Shown: positions 35,364 to 46,101, counted from the stretch's first letter. The stretch: DNA of 64,000 nt from Paralvinella palmiformis (GCA_025642065.1 JAODUP010000011.1:412501-476500), one strand, 5' to 3'. The notes: generated by a model from the sequence alone, not told the origin. Numbers and translations are program-made.

Positions 35364-35868
35364 CCTACAAGTGTGTTGACAAGATAATGTAGCCATCTCT
35401 AAAGTGTCCAGGTAGGATTCACCATTCATGATTTGAGTCTACAAGTGTGTTGACAAGATAATGTAGCCATCTCTAAAGTGTCCAGGTGGGATTCACCATT
35501 CATGATTTGAGTCTACAAGTGTGTTGACAAGATAATGTAGCCATCTCTAAAGTGTCCAGGTAGGATTCACCATTAATGATTTGAGTCTACAAGTGTGTTG
35601 ACAAGATAATGTAGCCATCTCTAAAGTGTCCAGGTAGGATTCACCATTCATGATTTGAGTCTACAAGTGTGTTGACAAGATAATGTAGCCATCTCTAAAG
35701 TGTCCAGGTAGGATTCACCATTCATGATTTGAGTCTACAAGTGTGTTGACAACATAATGTAGCCATCTCTAAAGTGTCCAGGTGGGATTCACCATTCATG
35801 ATTTGAGTCTACAAGTGTGTTGACAACATAATGTAGCCATCTCTAGGATTCACCATTCATGATTTCCT
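35364..35868. repeat. 74-bp tandem repeat, seven copies
   Basis: Units start at 35364, 35438, 35512, 35586, 35660, 35734 and 35808, each exactly 74 bp ('tacaagtgtgttgacaag...' to 'catgatttgag'). Copies differ by one or two bases (AGGT/GGGT, AAG/AAC). The last copy has lost about 15 bp and ends in 'gatttcctaag'. There is no spacer between units. Confidence 0.97.
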
Positions 35869-36035
35869 AAGTCAGTTGAGTGGTCCAGCTCTTCAGACCG
35901 AGATAATTCCCCTTTGTCATCACTCCAAACTTCATAGTTGGAGTCACACAGTTTGGACTATAAGCTTCTCCAAATCCCTTGCCTACGTCTAACTTTTATC
36001 ATTCAGGTAAATCATAAATATTGACTCATCTAAGA

Positions 36036-36490
36036 CAGAGATGGGGTCAATTCAATTCCGGAGTTGGAATTGCTTATTTAAAAAAATGGAATTGGAATTA
36101 ATAAATTTGGAATTAGAATTGAAATAGAAGTTTGCTACAAAAAAATTTAATCCAAAAATTAATTTAGCATTTAATTTTGTAATTCAGAAATATTTCTCCC
36201 ATGACAATCATACTAGGAATATAAAGTACTTGAAGTAGGTATTCCAAGTAGGTACTCAGATTACCTACTCCAATCAGTGATTGGAGCAGGTACTCAGAGT
36301 AGGTACATCAAAGGGACTCAATGGATAAGTAGTGATTGGCAATCACTGCTTACCCAATTGTAAAGCATATACAAATATATGGAGTTGAATTGGAATTGAA
36401 TTGGTCTATTTTGAATTGATAAATTTGATGTGGAAATGGAATTGACCAAATGGAATTGAAATTGACAAAATGGAATTGACCCCATGTCTG
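36036..36490. mobile_element. hAT-like non-autonomous element 1, GAATTG-rich
   Basis: 455 bp, bounded by identical 8-bp flanks atctaaga (36028-36035 and 36491-36498). Its ends are inverted: CAGAGATGGGGTCAATTC and, from the right, CAGACATGGGGTCAATTC. The subterminal regions are packed with GGAATTG/CAATTCC heptamers in both orientations. No transposase is encoded, so mobility would depend on an autonomous hAT elsewhere. Confidence 0.88.
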
Positions 36491-36499
36491 ATCTAAGAA

Positions 36500-37162
36500 C
36501 AGAACAACAAACCAATCAATGCCATCTAATCATGTTCCAGTGCAAACTAAACTCCATCAATCATTGTTTTAGGTGTGCAATCAGTAATGGCTTCTTTCAA
36601 GCTAATCTCATAATTGGTTCCTGACACTGGAGCCTGTTGCTAACATTGGAGCTGAATGTTGTAACTTCATTTGCTTTTCAATCTGTAATAGTTCATAAAT
36701 GGCTTCAATCTCATTCCATTTCACACCCAAAACAGTGAAAGACAATACACAGTTAATCAATACTTCTTCAATTAAATGAGCAAGCACAGAGCACATCAGG
36801 GTTGCAGGGTTTATCTGCATGGTGGTTAAAACCCCTTAAAACCATGGTTAAAACCACCCCAGCTAAAACAGGTTTTAGCCACTAAAACTACCTAAAACAT
36901 TCTCTGTACATAAAATCATAAGAATAATTTTTCAAAACTATTTCTAATCCAGTTTAGACAGCTTATGTTCCCCTTTTGATGCCTCGGGAGGGATAGGTGT
37001 AATATGACGGTAATGATCCCTGACAGCAGCAGAACATATGAAGTGGCTAAAACTGCTCTTTGAAGAAGAGTGAAAGCTAATCCTTTGATAAAGATCTTGC
37101 AAAGAGGTGAGAAAAACCTTAGCAAATCCACTGAACTTTGAAGTTAAATGGGTATAAATACA
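36500..37162. other. No gene seen
   Basis: Contains a short internal repeat of 'ggttaaaacc' and 'ctaaaac' units at 36822-36898. Minus frames at 36608-36820 and 36916-37131 have no motif. Confidence 0.4.
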
Positions 37163-37415
37163 GGAGGCTTGGCATCAAGGGTCACAGGTTCAATCCCAGC
37201 AAGAGGTCAAAACTTTTCTAGAGATTAATATCTTGGCTCACAACATCGTGAGTGGATGACCACGTTAAATGGCGCTGCCGTCTACATTGCATTAATTAAA
37301 ATAAAGGGACGTTAAAGATCCCGATGACGTAATATACTCTGGTAGTGACCACCCTCATGGTATTTCGTACCATCCAAAATGATCTGGCCATTGGGACATT
37401 AGTTAACATACCATA
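37163..37415 (+). mobile_element. SINE family B, tRNA-derived, head truncated
   Basis: Starts inside a tRNA-like head (box B 'ggttcaatcccagc'), then 'aagaggtcaaaacttttcta', 'taaatggcgctgccgtct', the 'gggacgttaaagatcccgat' block and 'accctcatggtatttcgtac'. It matches the minus copy at 59915-60276 over most of its length. Confidence 0.8.
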
Positions 37416-37419
37416 CATA

Positions 37420-38143
37420 TATCAGCATCTTATAATAATTTAAAAAAATAGGTATATATCTAAATTGTCAGCTCATTATATGAAATTAGATACAGAACAT
37501 AATAACATGCATCGCCAATCAATTTTCTTGTGTCTATAATTAGATAAATGTTACAATGGCTTGATGTTAGGTTGATTACCTACCAAAGGAACACAACTAT
37601 GCCAGAGAAAGGTATCTCATGTTACTGTATACTGCTGGATAAACAACTCAGGTACAGGTATGTTAACCTAATTATAGAAAAATTGTTCAGTGGACAGCTG
37701 TGTAATGTAATATTACACGTCATTTACCGTACATGATGATTGTATTAGTTTGATTACATCATAATGCTCCATACATTGTTCCATGGACTAAGTGATCGTT
37801 GTAACCGTATTGCTGTTTGTTGTCAAGTGGTCGTGAATGGTAACAAAGTAGTTGATATCCGGTGTTTCCGTGTTCAAGACTGGTGGCAAAATCAGAAGTG
37901 TAAAACATTTCAATAAGACATCAGACAATTCATTTAAATACAAAACAGTAGATATTTACAAGGTTCTCAACTGTTAGTACAAAAATGTAATTGCCAAGTG
38001 GACAAATGTATAAATAAGCACTTGTTAAACAAGTGCTCATTTATACATTAAACAAGTTGTTTAATCATTCTCCTGACTCTGTGGCTTGTAGATCTACTTC
38101 AGTTCACATGAAAAGTACCGAGATCCGGGAAGGGGCATCCGGT
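37420..38143. other. No gene; palindrome inside
   Basis: Intergenic flank of the Gypsy element. It contains a 43-bp near-perfect palindrome, listed next. Confidence 0.5.
38006..38048. repeat. 43-bp near-perfect palindrome
   Basis: Arms of 21 bp (38006-38026 and 38028-38048) around a single A, with one mismatch. The core is AAGCACTTGTT/AACAAGTGCT. Confidence 0.9.
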
Positions 38144-38297
38144 TGTTGTAGTATTTGGTACTATATAAAACAATGTTTAATTGCTTCACTTCGTTTATTC
38201 CAAACTTCAGATTGTGGATGGTAAACGTCCAGTACATGGAATGTCGTACAAAGCAGGGGTGTGTCCATTAACAGTAATAACAGTAGCATATTACCAC
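38144..38297 (-). repeat. 3' LTR of the Gypsy element
   Basis: Same sequence as the 5' LTR but lacks an internal block of about 26 bp (around 38206) and ends ACT in place of ACA on the plus strand. It carries the AATAAA block and the TTTTATATAGT block. Confidence 0.92.
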
Positions 38298-39110
38298 TTC
38301 TCAGATTGGTACCGTTTGGTGTTTGCACAATGTAACTTCTTGGCTCCTCACATTTCTTGTTTATTGTTCCTGGACACCATGTCTTACTGTTCTTGTCTAG
38401 TATTCTAAATGCTTGACCTTTGTATAGAGGTGGGAGTTCTTGTTGACACCTTTTGTCGTATTCCTCTTTCGTTCTCTCCCTTTTCTGCTGTAGATATTTA
38501 CATTTTTCTTCCTGCCCAAGATCTCCATGGTTGGGTAACAACGTTGAAATTGGTTTCCCCAGTAGTAACTCTGCTGGTGATGGTAGTTTGTTGTCGATTG
38601 GTGTTGCCCGGAGGTTCAGTAGTGTCATCTGCCAGTAATCGCCACTTCTGATGGTTTTCTTAAGTGCACTCTTTATGTGTTTCACGTGCCGTTCGATGAA
38701 CCCATTGCTGCGAGGGTAATTTGTTGAACTTGTCACGTGTTTAATGTTCCAGTCATTGGTGAATCTCTTAAAAAACTCTCCACTATATTGTGGACCGTTA
38801 TCAGATATTATTTCGTCTGGTCTACCAAACATTGCACAATATGTCTTTATTATGCCTGTAATGGTCTTACTGCTGGCTGTTGCTGATAACTCTTCGACCA
38901 AAGTGGGTATCTGCTGACCGGTCCACTGTCAGCACAAACTTCCAATTCCCAATGTCGAAAAGGTCTGTTGCTATAAACTGCCATGGCCTTGAAAGTATAT
39001 CATGTGGCATCAATGGTTCTCTTTTATTGAGTTCCTGGAACTCTTGGCATATAGAACACAGTTTGCAAGTCTCTCCTATTTCCTTGTTGATGCCAATCCA
39101 ATAAACACTT
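38298..39110 (-). pseudogene. Gypsy integrase, frameshifted
   Basis: Upper part (39110-38900): zinc-binding cysteines 'CKLCSICQEF' preceded by a WIG-type segment, and the first core aspartate in 'FIATDLFDIGNWKF'. After a frameshift near 38900, the main open frame has 'DEIISDNGPQYSGEFF' (second aspartate) and 'NGFIERHVKHIKSALKK' (glutamate), so the D,D,E triad is still readable. A C-terminal domain follows with a 'GQAFRILDKNSKTWCPGTI' beta-barrel segment and 'VQTPNGTNLRSG'. The open frame then runs into the LTR. Confidence 0.9.
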
Positions 39111-39481
39111 TCGTGTGCTAGTGCTCTCGTTTTATCAATGCCTTGATGTCCCTTGTGGAGCTATTGGAGTATATATGCTTGTAGTGATCTGGGAATCAAT
39201 ATTTGTCTTCCTTGATAGCTCATCGTGAAATGACCAGTACTGCCTTAGTACTATGGGTAAGTCCTTGATGAATGATTTCTTTCAACTCATTCATTACACT
39301 GTCTTCTGTAGTTTTGTTACAGAGTTCATCCTGTTTGTTTGCCAAAAAATTAATAATAGCAGTGGTGAATTCGTCAACTCTTATGTCTAGCTCAACTGCT
39401 GCATTATTCTTTGGATTTGGTAGTCAGCTGAGTGCATCTGCTAATAATAATTATTTGCCTGGTCGGTGCTGGATGTTGTAG

Positions 39482-40339
39482 TCATAGCCTTGTATCTTTA
39501 ACAACATAGGCTACAGACGTGGTGGTGCTGCATGTAGTGGCTTTGAGCAGATCGTCAACAAGTGGTTTGTGGTCAGTAATAATTTTAAACTCATGTCCGT
39601 AAAGGTAAGTATGGAATCGTTTAACACCATGTACAATGGTAAGCATTTCCCTTTCAATGTTGCTGTACCTTGACTGGCATTCAGTAAGCGTCTTAGAGCT
39701 GTATGCTACAGGCTTGCCTTGTTGTATCAATGCTGCTCCAAGCCCTTTGTGTGATGCATCCACTTCTAACGATACTGGGATAGTTGGGTCATAGTACTGC
39801 AGGCTAGACACTGTAGACCCTTGACCTTGATAGTGTGATCTTTTCTTCTGATATAGCTTCCTTTGATACTGTTTTTCAGACGGACTTCTCTTTGTAGGTG
39901 GATGAGCTTTTCGACAACATTTTACCCAATGCCCTCTTTTTCCGCACAATCGACACTCATCATTATACGCAGGGCACTTCCGTGGCGTGTGGTTTCTCCC
40001 ACAATTCTGGCACTTTATCTCCTTCCGAATAAAATGTATATCTTCTAAGCCTTTCTCCATCTGTTGTAACTGATTACGATCAGCCATCATAGCTTCGAAC
40101 TTGCGGCCTGCTTTGAGAATCTGAGCTATTGCATAGCCCTTTTCTTTACCGATCAAGTCTCTCCTGAACTCTTCATGTGGCGTACTCGCGATAATTAGCT
40201 CTAATATACGTTCGCTCATCTCTTCTTCGCTGAAGTCACATTTTAGAGCCAGTGTACGTGCTCTTATCACGAATGCGTCCAACGATTCGTTTGTTTGTTG
40301 TCGATACTTCATCAGATGAAAGTTAACGTTTACCTTCAA
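39482..40339 (-). pseudogene. Gypsy gag C-terminus and nucleocapsid fused in frame to RNase H
   Basis: A 285-residue open frame. The first part is the end of capsid ('QTNESLDAFVIRARTLALKC'). Then come two zinc knuckles, one a variant ('CQNCGRNHTPRKC', C-x2-C-x3-H-x4-C) and one near standard ('CRLCGKRGHWVKC'). A basic linker leads straight into the RNase H start 'LQYYDPTIPVSLEVDASHKG', which goes on to 'YSSKTLTECQSRYSNIEREM' and 'FKIITDHKPLVDDLL'. Protease and the reverse transcriptase catalytic part are absent, and the junction (near 39800) is in frame. A continuation of the connection domain ('IQGYDYNIQHRPGK') follows in another frame below 39500. Confidence 0.9.
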
Positions 40340-40346
40340 CGTATTT

Positions 40347-40580
40347 TCAAAATAATGTCCATAACTCTGTCGGAATCTTCTTCTGGTCGTCAGTCAATCC
40401 ACTACCATTGAGCCTCATGAGTCTTTCATCCCCGATACCTCTCAAAATCTTGCGAGCTTCCGCAGCCGCGTCAACGATGTTTTCATCTTCCAGATATAGT
40501 TCCATCTTCTGTTTGTATAAACATAAAGCCTCACCTATATCATGTGAAGACCAATCCATTGTAGGTATATGATGTGCCAT
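40347..40580 (-). pseudogene. Gypsy gag N-terminal part
   Basis: 77-residue frame starting MAHHIPTMDWSSHDIG and running into 'KQKMELYLEDENIVDAAAEA', a Gypsy capsid start. The protein continues in the frame of 40339 after a frameshift near 40345, where 'ELWTLFENTL' would be read. Confidence 0.85.
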
Positions 40581-40682
40581 CCTGTGTTTCTATCCTCGGA
40601 CAGAGTATACACGTGCTATCTAAGGCTGTCAACTGTTTCGTCAGACCCACGCGGTTTGGGCGATATTAAAGGATACTCAGTT

Positions 40683-40695
40683 ACCGCTGCCACCA
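40683..40695 (-). other. Primer-binding site complementary to tRNA-Leu
   Basis: Directly after the 5' LTR. The minus strand reads TGGTGGCAGCGGT, 13 nt complementary to a tRNA 3' end of ACCGCTGCCA plus CCA. That 3' end is found in metazoan tRNA-Leu(AAG) as I recall it. Confidence 0.8.
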
Positions 40696-40875
40696 TGTTG
40701 TAGTATTTGGTACTATATAAAACAATGTTTAACTGCTTCACTTCGTTTATTCCAAACTTCTGATTTACATATTCTTGCGAGAACCAGTTTGCGGATGGGA
40801 CACGTCCAGTACATGGAATGTCGTACAAAGCAGGGGTGTGTCCATTGACAGTAATAACAGTAGCATATTACCACA
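40696..40875 (-). repeat. 5' LTR of the Gypsy element
   Basis: 180 bp with TG...CA ends in the minus orientation. It contains 'ggaataaacgaagtga' (polyadenylation signal AATAAA) and TTTTATATAGTACC. Such a short LTR is unusual but occurs in several Gypsy lineages. Confidence 0.94.
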
Positions 40876-40880
40876 CCGGT

Positions 40881-41160
40881 CACGTGTTCTCACAGACTTC
40901 TCACGTTTTTCATTCGACGCCTATTCCCGAATCGAACGTCGTATTCCTGTTGGTAGTCTGCAGCTGGTCCGGAAGATGGCGCCGTTGGGTTCCGGATCGA
41001 TGTCGTTCAACATCGACGTCATCATGGCAGCTTCTAATCTTCGTATCCTGGCAGGCTTGCCATTGAAAAGTGCCGAGATCCGGGACGCTGCCCTAGGCTC
41101 GGCCGTCCGTCCCGGATCTCGGCCTTAGCTAAGTTCTCTCTTTCAAAACTCCGAACTCAT
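40881..41160. other. GC-rich flank with hairpin
   Basis: Clearly richer in G and C than the surroundings. It holds a perfect 16-bp inverted repeat (GCCGAGATCCGGGACG at 41072-41087 and its complement at 41108-41123). A near-identical 'tgaaaagt-ccgagatccggga' also lies on the other side of the Gypsy element at 38109-38130. The open frame 40775-41128 shows no motif. Confidence 0.6.
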
Positions 41161-41339
41161 GTGGTCTCGAATCTACTTTATTCCTCTACTCAAAACTGTA
41201 CAAAAGCTATACACTCCTCGAAACTATACACTCCAGAACCACCACCTCTACTATGACTACTCTCTTCTACAAAAAATCTACAAAAATCCAGATACATATA
41301 TAGGGAATTGTCCCCTCAGCACCGTCAGCGTTGTTGTCC

Positions 41340-41830
41340 GGTAGACCCCGCATAGTCACCTGGTCAAATCAGCGCCGACTTGGCTGAGTCGAGAACAACC
41401 CCCCACTAAAACTCCACCCGCACATTCAAACAGGTATATAAAGGGGAATGCTCCCCCCCCCCCATCACAATGAGCGTGTTATCCAGTGGAGACTCGCATA
41501 TCCCTTGATCCAATCTCCGCCGACTTGGCTGCACCATTACAAACATTCACTAACAAAGCTTTCACTCATTCAACCCACACCAGGAAAACATCAATGGAGT
41601 ACAAACCCCCCAGCTATGGCATCTACACCCGTGCGATCCCAACAACCGGCTGGCCACAAATCCCCAAGCGGCACGGAACAGGTGACCACCGACTTCTTTT
41701 GCACATCAATCAATAGGAGCACTATGGTTTCGCACCCATAGACTCCACAATTCGTCGGCCACAAACCTTAAAGCGGCACGAACGGGCGATTACTAATTCT
41801 CCCTACATAAATTAATTCGACAACCGGCCA
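41340..41830. repeat. Short imperfect tandem duplication with TATA-like site
   Basis: Two segments of about 45 bp, at 41343 and 41490, share 'gccgacttggctg' and flanking text. The pair at about 41645 and 41758 share 'ggccacaaa' and 'aagcggcacg'. A 'ggtatataaagggg' lies at 41431. Function not established; the two overlapping plus frames (41448-41741) are not convincing genes. Confidence 0.4.
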
Positions 41831-41834
41831 TGAC

Positions 41835-42534
41835 TTTACAAGAGTGAAAATGGCTACGGGTAACTAGCAAAGCAGCATTGGGCTACACTGAATAAACATT
41901 TCTTATCAAACAATCGATTTTTATTGCAAATACATGTTTATATGTAGGCAGGTGAAATATAACAGATTCAAAATAAATGATAATTTCGGATCAGGTGAAA
42001 ATATATGTTGGGCAAGTTCATTTCCAATCTACTTCCCCGGTGGCAACTGAATTGGAAAAAAAGCTGGCCCTGGGCTGATCTAAAGTTCAACAAGAGTAAC
42101 TTGTAGTTATGACTTAGTGAGGTTACTTATATTGGATAATTACTTACGAACGTTGGTCTCAAACCAGATGGCGCACTGTATTTCCAAAGCACCAGTATTA
42201 AATTATTATTATGTTACTGTGCAGAGTCACACCTCAGGGATTGGAGCAATGTTTTTACATTGTATCTAGATACTGTTTTCGATCTAACTGACTTGTATCT
42301 AGATACATTTGTCAATTTTTCAAATGTAACTAACTTATCTAGCATGTTTTGGGGCAAAAGTATCTGGATTTCAGATTCATTTTAGATACATTATTATTTT
42401 AAATTCTAATATATGTAGCCCTAATTGCATATTTTAGCATTAATAGATAATGTCATTAATACTATAAAATTTTAACCTACACCGACAATTACTTGAGTGG
42501 TTTTTAATACGACTTATTAGGAGACAATTAATAG
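41835..42534. other. No gene seen
   Basis: AT-rich. A short 'atctagatac' motif recurs at 42262, 42294 and 42330 (approximate positions). No exon found. Confidence 0.4.
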
Positions 42535-43410
42535 ACCCATTGCATCATCGATGACGTCAAAAACCAAACAAACCAGGCGCGCTTTGCATTGTGGGATTTA
42601 TAGGGGTCTGCTGAGCGATAATACCGTGACAATCCCGCCATTTTAACCTTAAACGTCAATGTTCCGGATCTGTTATAATCATGCCAAAAATTAACTCCTG
42701 CGTACCGTATTGTCATGCCACTAGTAAGCAATATAAACATTTAAGTTGGCATGTGTTGGCCGCGGGATGAAACGTTGCGAAAGTTTTGGGTAGTTTTAAT
42801 TCGAAATGACAATCTGCGAGTCAAATTTTTATAATTACAGTGTCAGTGTAAGGATTGACTGAAACAGTGAAAGGCGCAAATAAAGTGTAATTTATCAATA
42901 TTATTATCCACCAGATCATAGATAATAATATTGGTAAATAAAGTGTAATTTAACATATTATTATATCCAAAATTAATAAATTAAATTTACCAATATACCG
43001 GACTCTATTCTTCTTTTTGTTAAATATAATTTTAATGTGACTTACTATGAACACCACATTTTAACAGTCTTTGTTATGTGCAGTGAATATTATTATACTA
43101 TGGTTTAAAATGTTGAACACCATACTTTACTATTATTTATAAAGTAGCAATGACGGACGATTAGCATATATACTTATAATCTTATTTTTAGTTTTGGAAT
43201 ACAATTTTTCAACAGTGAAACGGTACACAGAAGTTAGTTTTTGGCATGATTATAACAGATCCGGAACATTGACGTGTAATGTTAAAATGGCAGGAATATT
43301 CCGGTATTATCGCTCACGAACCTCCCCCCCCATAAATCCCACAATGCAAAGCCCTGCTGGTTTGTTTGGTTTGTGACGTCATCATGCTTCAAGATTTTAA
43401 TTCAAATTAT
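42535..43410. mobile_element. Inverted-repeat DNA element carrying a THAP-domain remnant
   Basis: The left arm (about 42535-42715) and the right arm (about 43215-43410) are inverted copies: 'gacgtca-aaaccaaacaaacc', 'gcattgtgggattta', 'ttccggatctgttataatca' and 'gccaaaaa-taac' all recur. The arms enclose an AT-rich middle. THAP domains are found in P-element-type transposases, so this may be a non-autonomous P-like element. No 8-bp target duplication was found and the outer ends are frayed. Confidence 0.6.
42681..42833 (+). pseudogene. Broken THAP zinc-finger domain
   Basis: Starts at an ATG (MPKINSCVPYC) with the first C-x3-C, then 'HLSWHVLA'. After a stop/frameshift near 42765 it continues 'DETLRKFWVVLIRNDNL', the W-x-x-x-I-R-x-D-N core of THAP domains. 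The later C-x2-H pair is not seen before the stop. The inverted right arm repeats the beginning of the same domain. Confidence 0.6.
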
Positions 43411-45001
43411 TAGGAGAGCTGTGGTAATGGATCAGTTGTCAGTTCAGGCAGTTTTCCCAACTATTCGCTAGGTGCAGCACTTATTTCGCAATATCCGGTG
43501 AGGTTGGCCAACGAGAGACTGAAAACAACGTACAAACCCTACGATTTAGTTCTAGTACGGAATATTTAGGCAAATATATAGCTTTCTTCCCATCAGAGTG
43601 GCTCCACGTATGGGGAAAAACACCAGTCTAAAAACCGGCGTTTTACTAAGAATATTCCCGCGGCCCTGTTTGTAATAGAAAGTATCTACGGGATATCCCA
43701 CTCCCAGAAATGGCGAACTACCGTTTTTGTTTACAGTTATTAATCGCCTGTTAACATTAATAACATGCACCTAAAACGAAAAGGAAGTACATTTTATATT
43801 AGCTTAAATGGTATTCCACCAAAAAGCAATAGTTAACCGCAAACAAGTTTTGATAATTGCGAGTAACTGACGGATTATTACAAGGCCTTTTCAGTGTTGT
43901 TGATCCATCAGCCCGTCAAACCACATGCCTGTCGGAGGAAGTTTAGCAAGGGGTCCTATAAAATATATATATTCAGACATAGTTTGCATTTGTACTGGTA
44001 TGTTTACCCTGCTGGTCAACAGTGAGCACCGAAGATGACAAACATGATCACACACACAGGTTGATGTCTGCCAACGCCATTCATCACGACTCGTCTCAGC
44101 CAATGACGGCCGGTCAGTCACTTATCTTGTTTACATCATACATTTCTTTCTAACTTACCTTTACGATGGTTTAAGATTTTTTCACGATAAAATTGCCGAC
44201 TTTACTGGTACCATATAATGCGGATATATCTGGGAAGTGGAGCACCAGAGATTGACCTCCCCGGAAGTCGGGACAGAGCCCCCCAGCGACTCTTTGTCCG
44301 GATTTGGCAAGTGAGCTTTAATTATATCTTTCACGTTTTAGATTGCAAACGGGAACTGGGAAATATGATAAACATGGATAACCTATACTAATCATGAAAA
44401 CCACATTGAAGCCATCGGGCAGATCATGTAATGACACTGATTATCCGTAGAAACATAAATAGGGTTTGTTTGATGTGTTATGGCCAAATCATTTATAGAG
44501 GTCTAAAACTTGATAACGTTGATTGTATCCCAAATAGCCGGCCACAGGTTGCAACATGCTGCACGGTTGACAGAGGCTAGCCACCGATGGCTCATCTCTG
44601 GTTCGACAGTGGCAACCAGCGGCAATAACCAGATACAGTCCAATAAATAATTCGGCTCTCTGAGTCGGCTATCCCGAGTCGTAAAATTCTGGATTCAATC
44701 GTCGTAGCCAGTCAGTGCGTTGTGAATATCAACCGCTCCAGCTAGATAGACTACCTCTACGTCAGTGTGTGTAGTAGGCCTATCATTGTACAGGATACGT
44801 GTGTCCTGATGCTGACTTGACCTAGATCTGTATAGACTAATATAGTCACTATACACATACAGTATACTGCAGAATAGCGTGGGTTTTTAATTATTTCTCG
44901 TTGAATATAGAAGTGTCTTATCCAGTTTGGAACTAATATTAGTAATATATAGACTGTGATTGAGGTGAATATGGTCTATCACTTAATTTGTCATTTTATG
45001 T
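43411..45001. other. No gene seen
   Basis: Intergenic. Minus frames at 43552-43770 and 43891-44121 show no motif or splice boundaries. Confidence 0.5.
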
Positions 45002-45009
45002 GTATTTAT

Positions 45010-46101
45010 CAGGGTTCGCTTTCTCCCCGGCAGAAAGGTATTTCTCCCCTGCCATGGGGAGAAATAGCTTTCTGCCGGGGAGAAATGGCAGAAACTGGGG
45101 ACAAACTTCCAGATATGTTTATTTTAAGGTACAATGCATAACCATGAGTAAGTCATGGTATCACCAAATACATTTGTACAGGGATACAATTAAATTATTA
45201 ATGTTTTCATCTGTTTAATAAGGTTTAAGAAAAACAACAAAGTGCTGCCAGACAGAATCTCATGGTCTACCTCCCTTGAACATGTTGAATGCTATGTGAT
45301 AATGTGTAAAATAACACTCGAAAACTTCAAGATAAAGCAATTTGTCCAGCCACAATATTCAACATTTACTAAGTATAAATTTGTATGTCATATGTCCACC
45401 TCAAGAGACTATATGTAAATGATGACATTATCAATAGCCATGCAAATTTATACTACTGATGATCAGCTAACATATCTGCTTAAGAATAACTAACTAATCT
45501 GCTGAGATTGATAACCCCTATCAGTGTCATATTAATCTAGTCAATATGAAGTCTATCTACCATATTATAATTAGACAGTGCAGATACTTCCCTATGCTAT
45601 GGTGTAATAACAATCATACACCACTCAGTGGGTGAGTGTTATTACACAGCAGCATCTCTTCACAGTGATACATACATGTAGTTATTACTACAGACTACAT
45701 GATGTCGTCAGTAGTATTCAAGCATGACCAGACACACCATCAGCCTCCTCATAGTTGATTGGGTATTTGATAGTGTTATGTTGCCTTGCATAACAAAGCA
45801 GTCATTACAAAAAAATCTTTTATCTCACAATCTTAAACATGATGAATTATTGACATACACTTTAAATAAGTATGTGGCATGTGGACAAGATTTATAATTA
45901 AATACCTTAGGCTTATGTATATTGGTTTCAAACTATTAAATTAAGTCTATTAATTGGGTATTTTCGTGGCAATTTTCCCCAAATTAAAATTTCTCTGTTT
46001 TCTGCCATTTCTCCCCTGGGCAGAAGTATTTCTGCCATATCGACAGAAACTGGGTAATTACCATGGTTTTTACCATGTTGGGGAGAAACCTGCCAACCCT
46101 G
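45010..46101. mobile_element. hAT-like non-autonomous element 2, GGGGAGAAA-rich
   Basis: 1092 bp with identical 8-bp flanks gtatttat (45002-45009 and 46102-46109). Its ends are CAGGGTTCGC on the left and CAGGGTTGGC from the right. Both ends hold TTTCTCCCC/GGGGAGAAA and CTGCC/GGCAG motifs. At about 45026-45079 two arms of about 24 bp face each other across TGCCAT, a strong hairpin. No transposase. Confidence 0.9.

Larger units (their letters stand above)
38144..40875 (-). mobile_element. Gypsy LTR retrotransposon, internally deleted, with both LTRs
   Basis: 2732 bp flanked on both sides by the 5-bp duplication CCGGT (38139-38143 and 40876-40880). In the minus orientation the order is: 5' LTR, primer-binding site, gag, nucleocapsid, RNase H, zinc-binding integrase head, integrase core, 3' LTR. 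That is Ty3/Gypsy order with protease and most of reverse transcriptase missing. Frameshifts break gag and integrase. The exact target duplication shows that the two ends are those of a single integration, so the internal loss happened either before integration or by a later internal deletion. Confidence 0.93.

Noticed and set aside
35364..35868. Regularly repeated sequence that could be read as a CRISPR array
   Set aside because: Units are continuous 74-bp tandem copies with no unique spacers, in an animal genome.
38181..38651. Plus-strand open frames of 75-80 residues
   Set aside because: Antisense shadows of the Gypsy integrase.
40775..41128. 117-residue plus frame
   Set aside because: It begins inside the LTR and runs into a GC-rich hairpin; no motif or splice site supports it.
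41448..41741. Proline/threonine-rich plus frames
   Set aside because: Two overlapping frames of similar length, starting in a C run; no coding signature.
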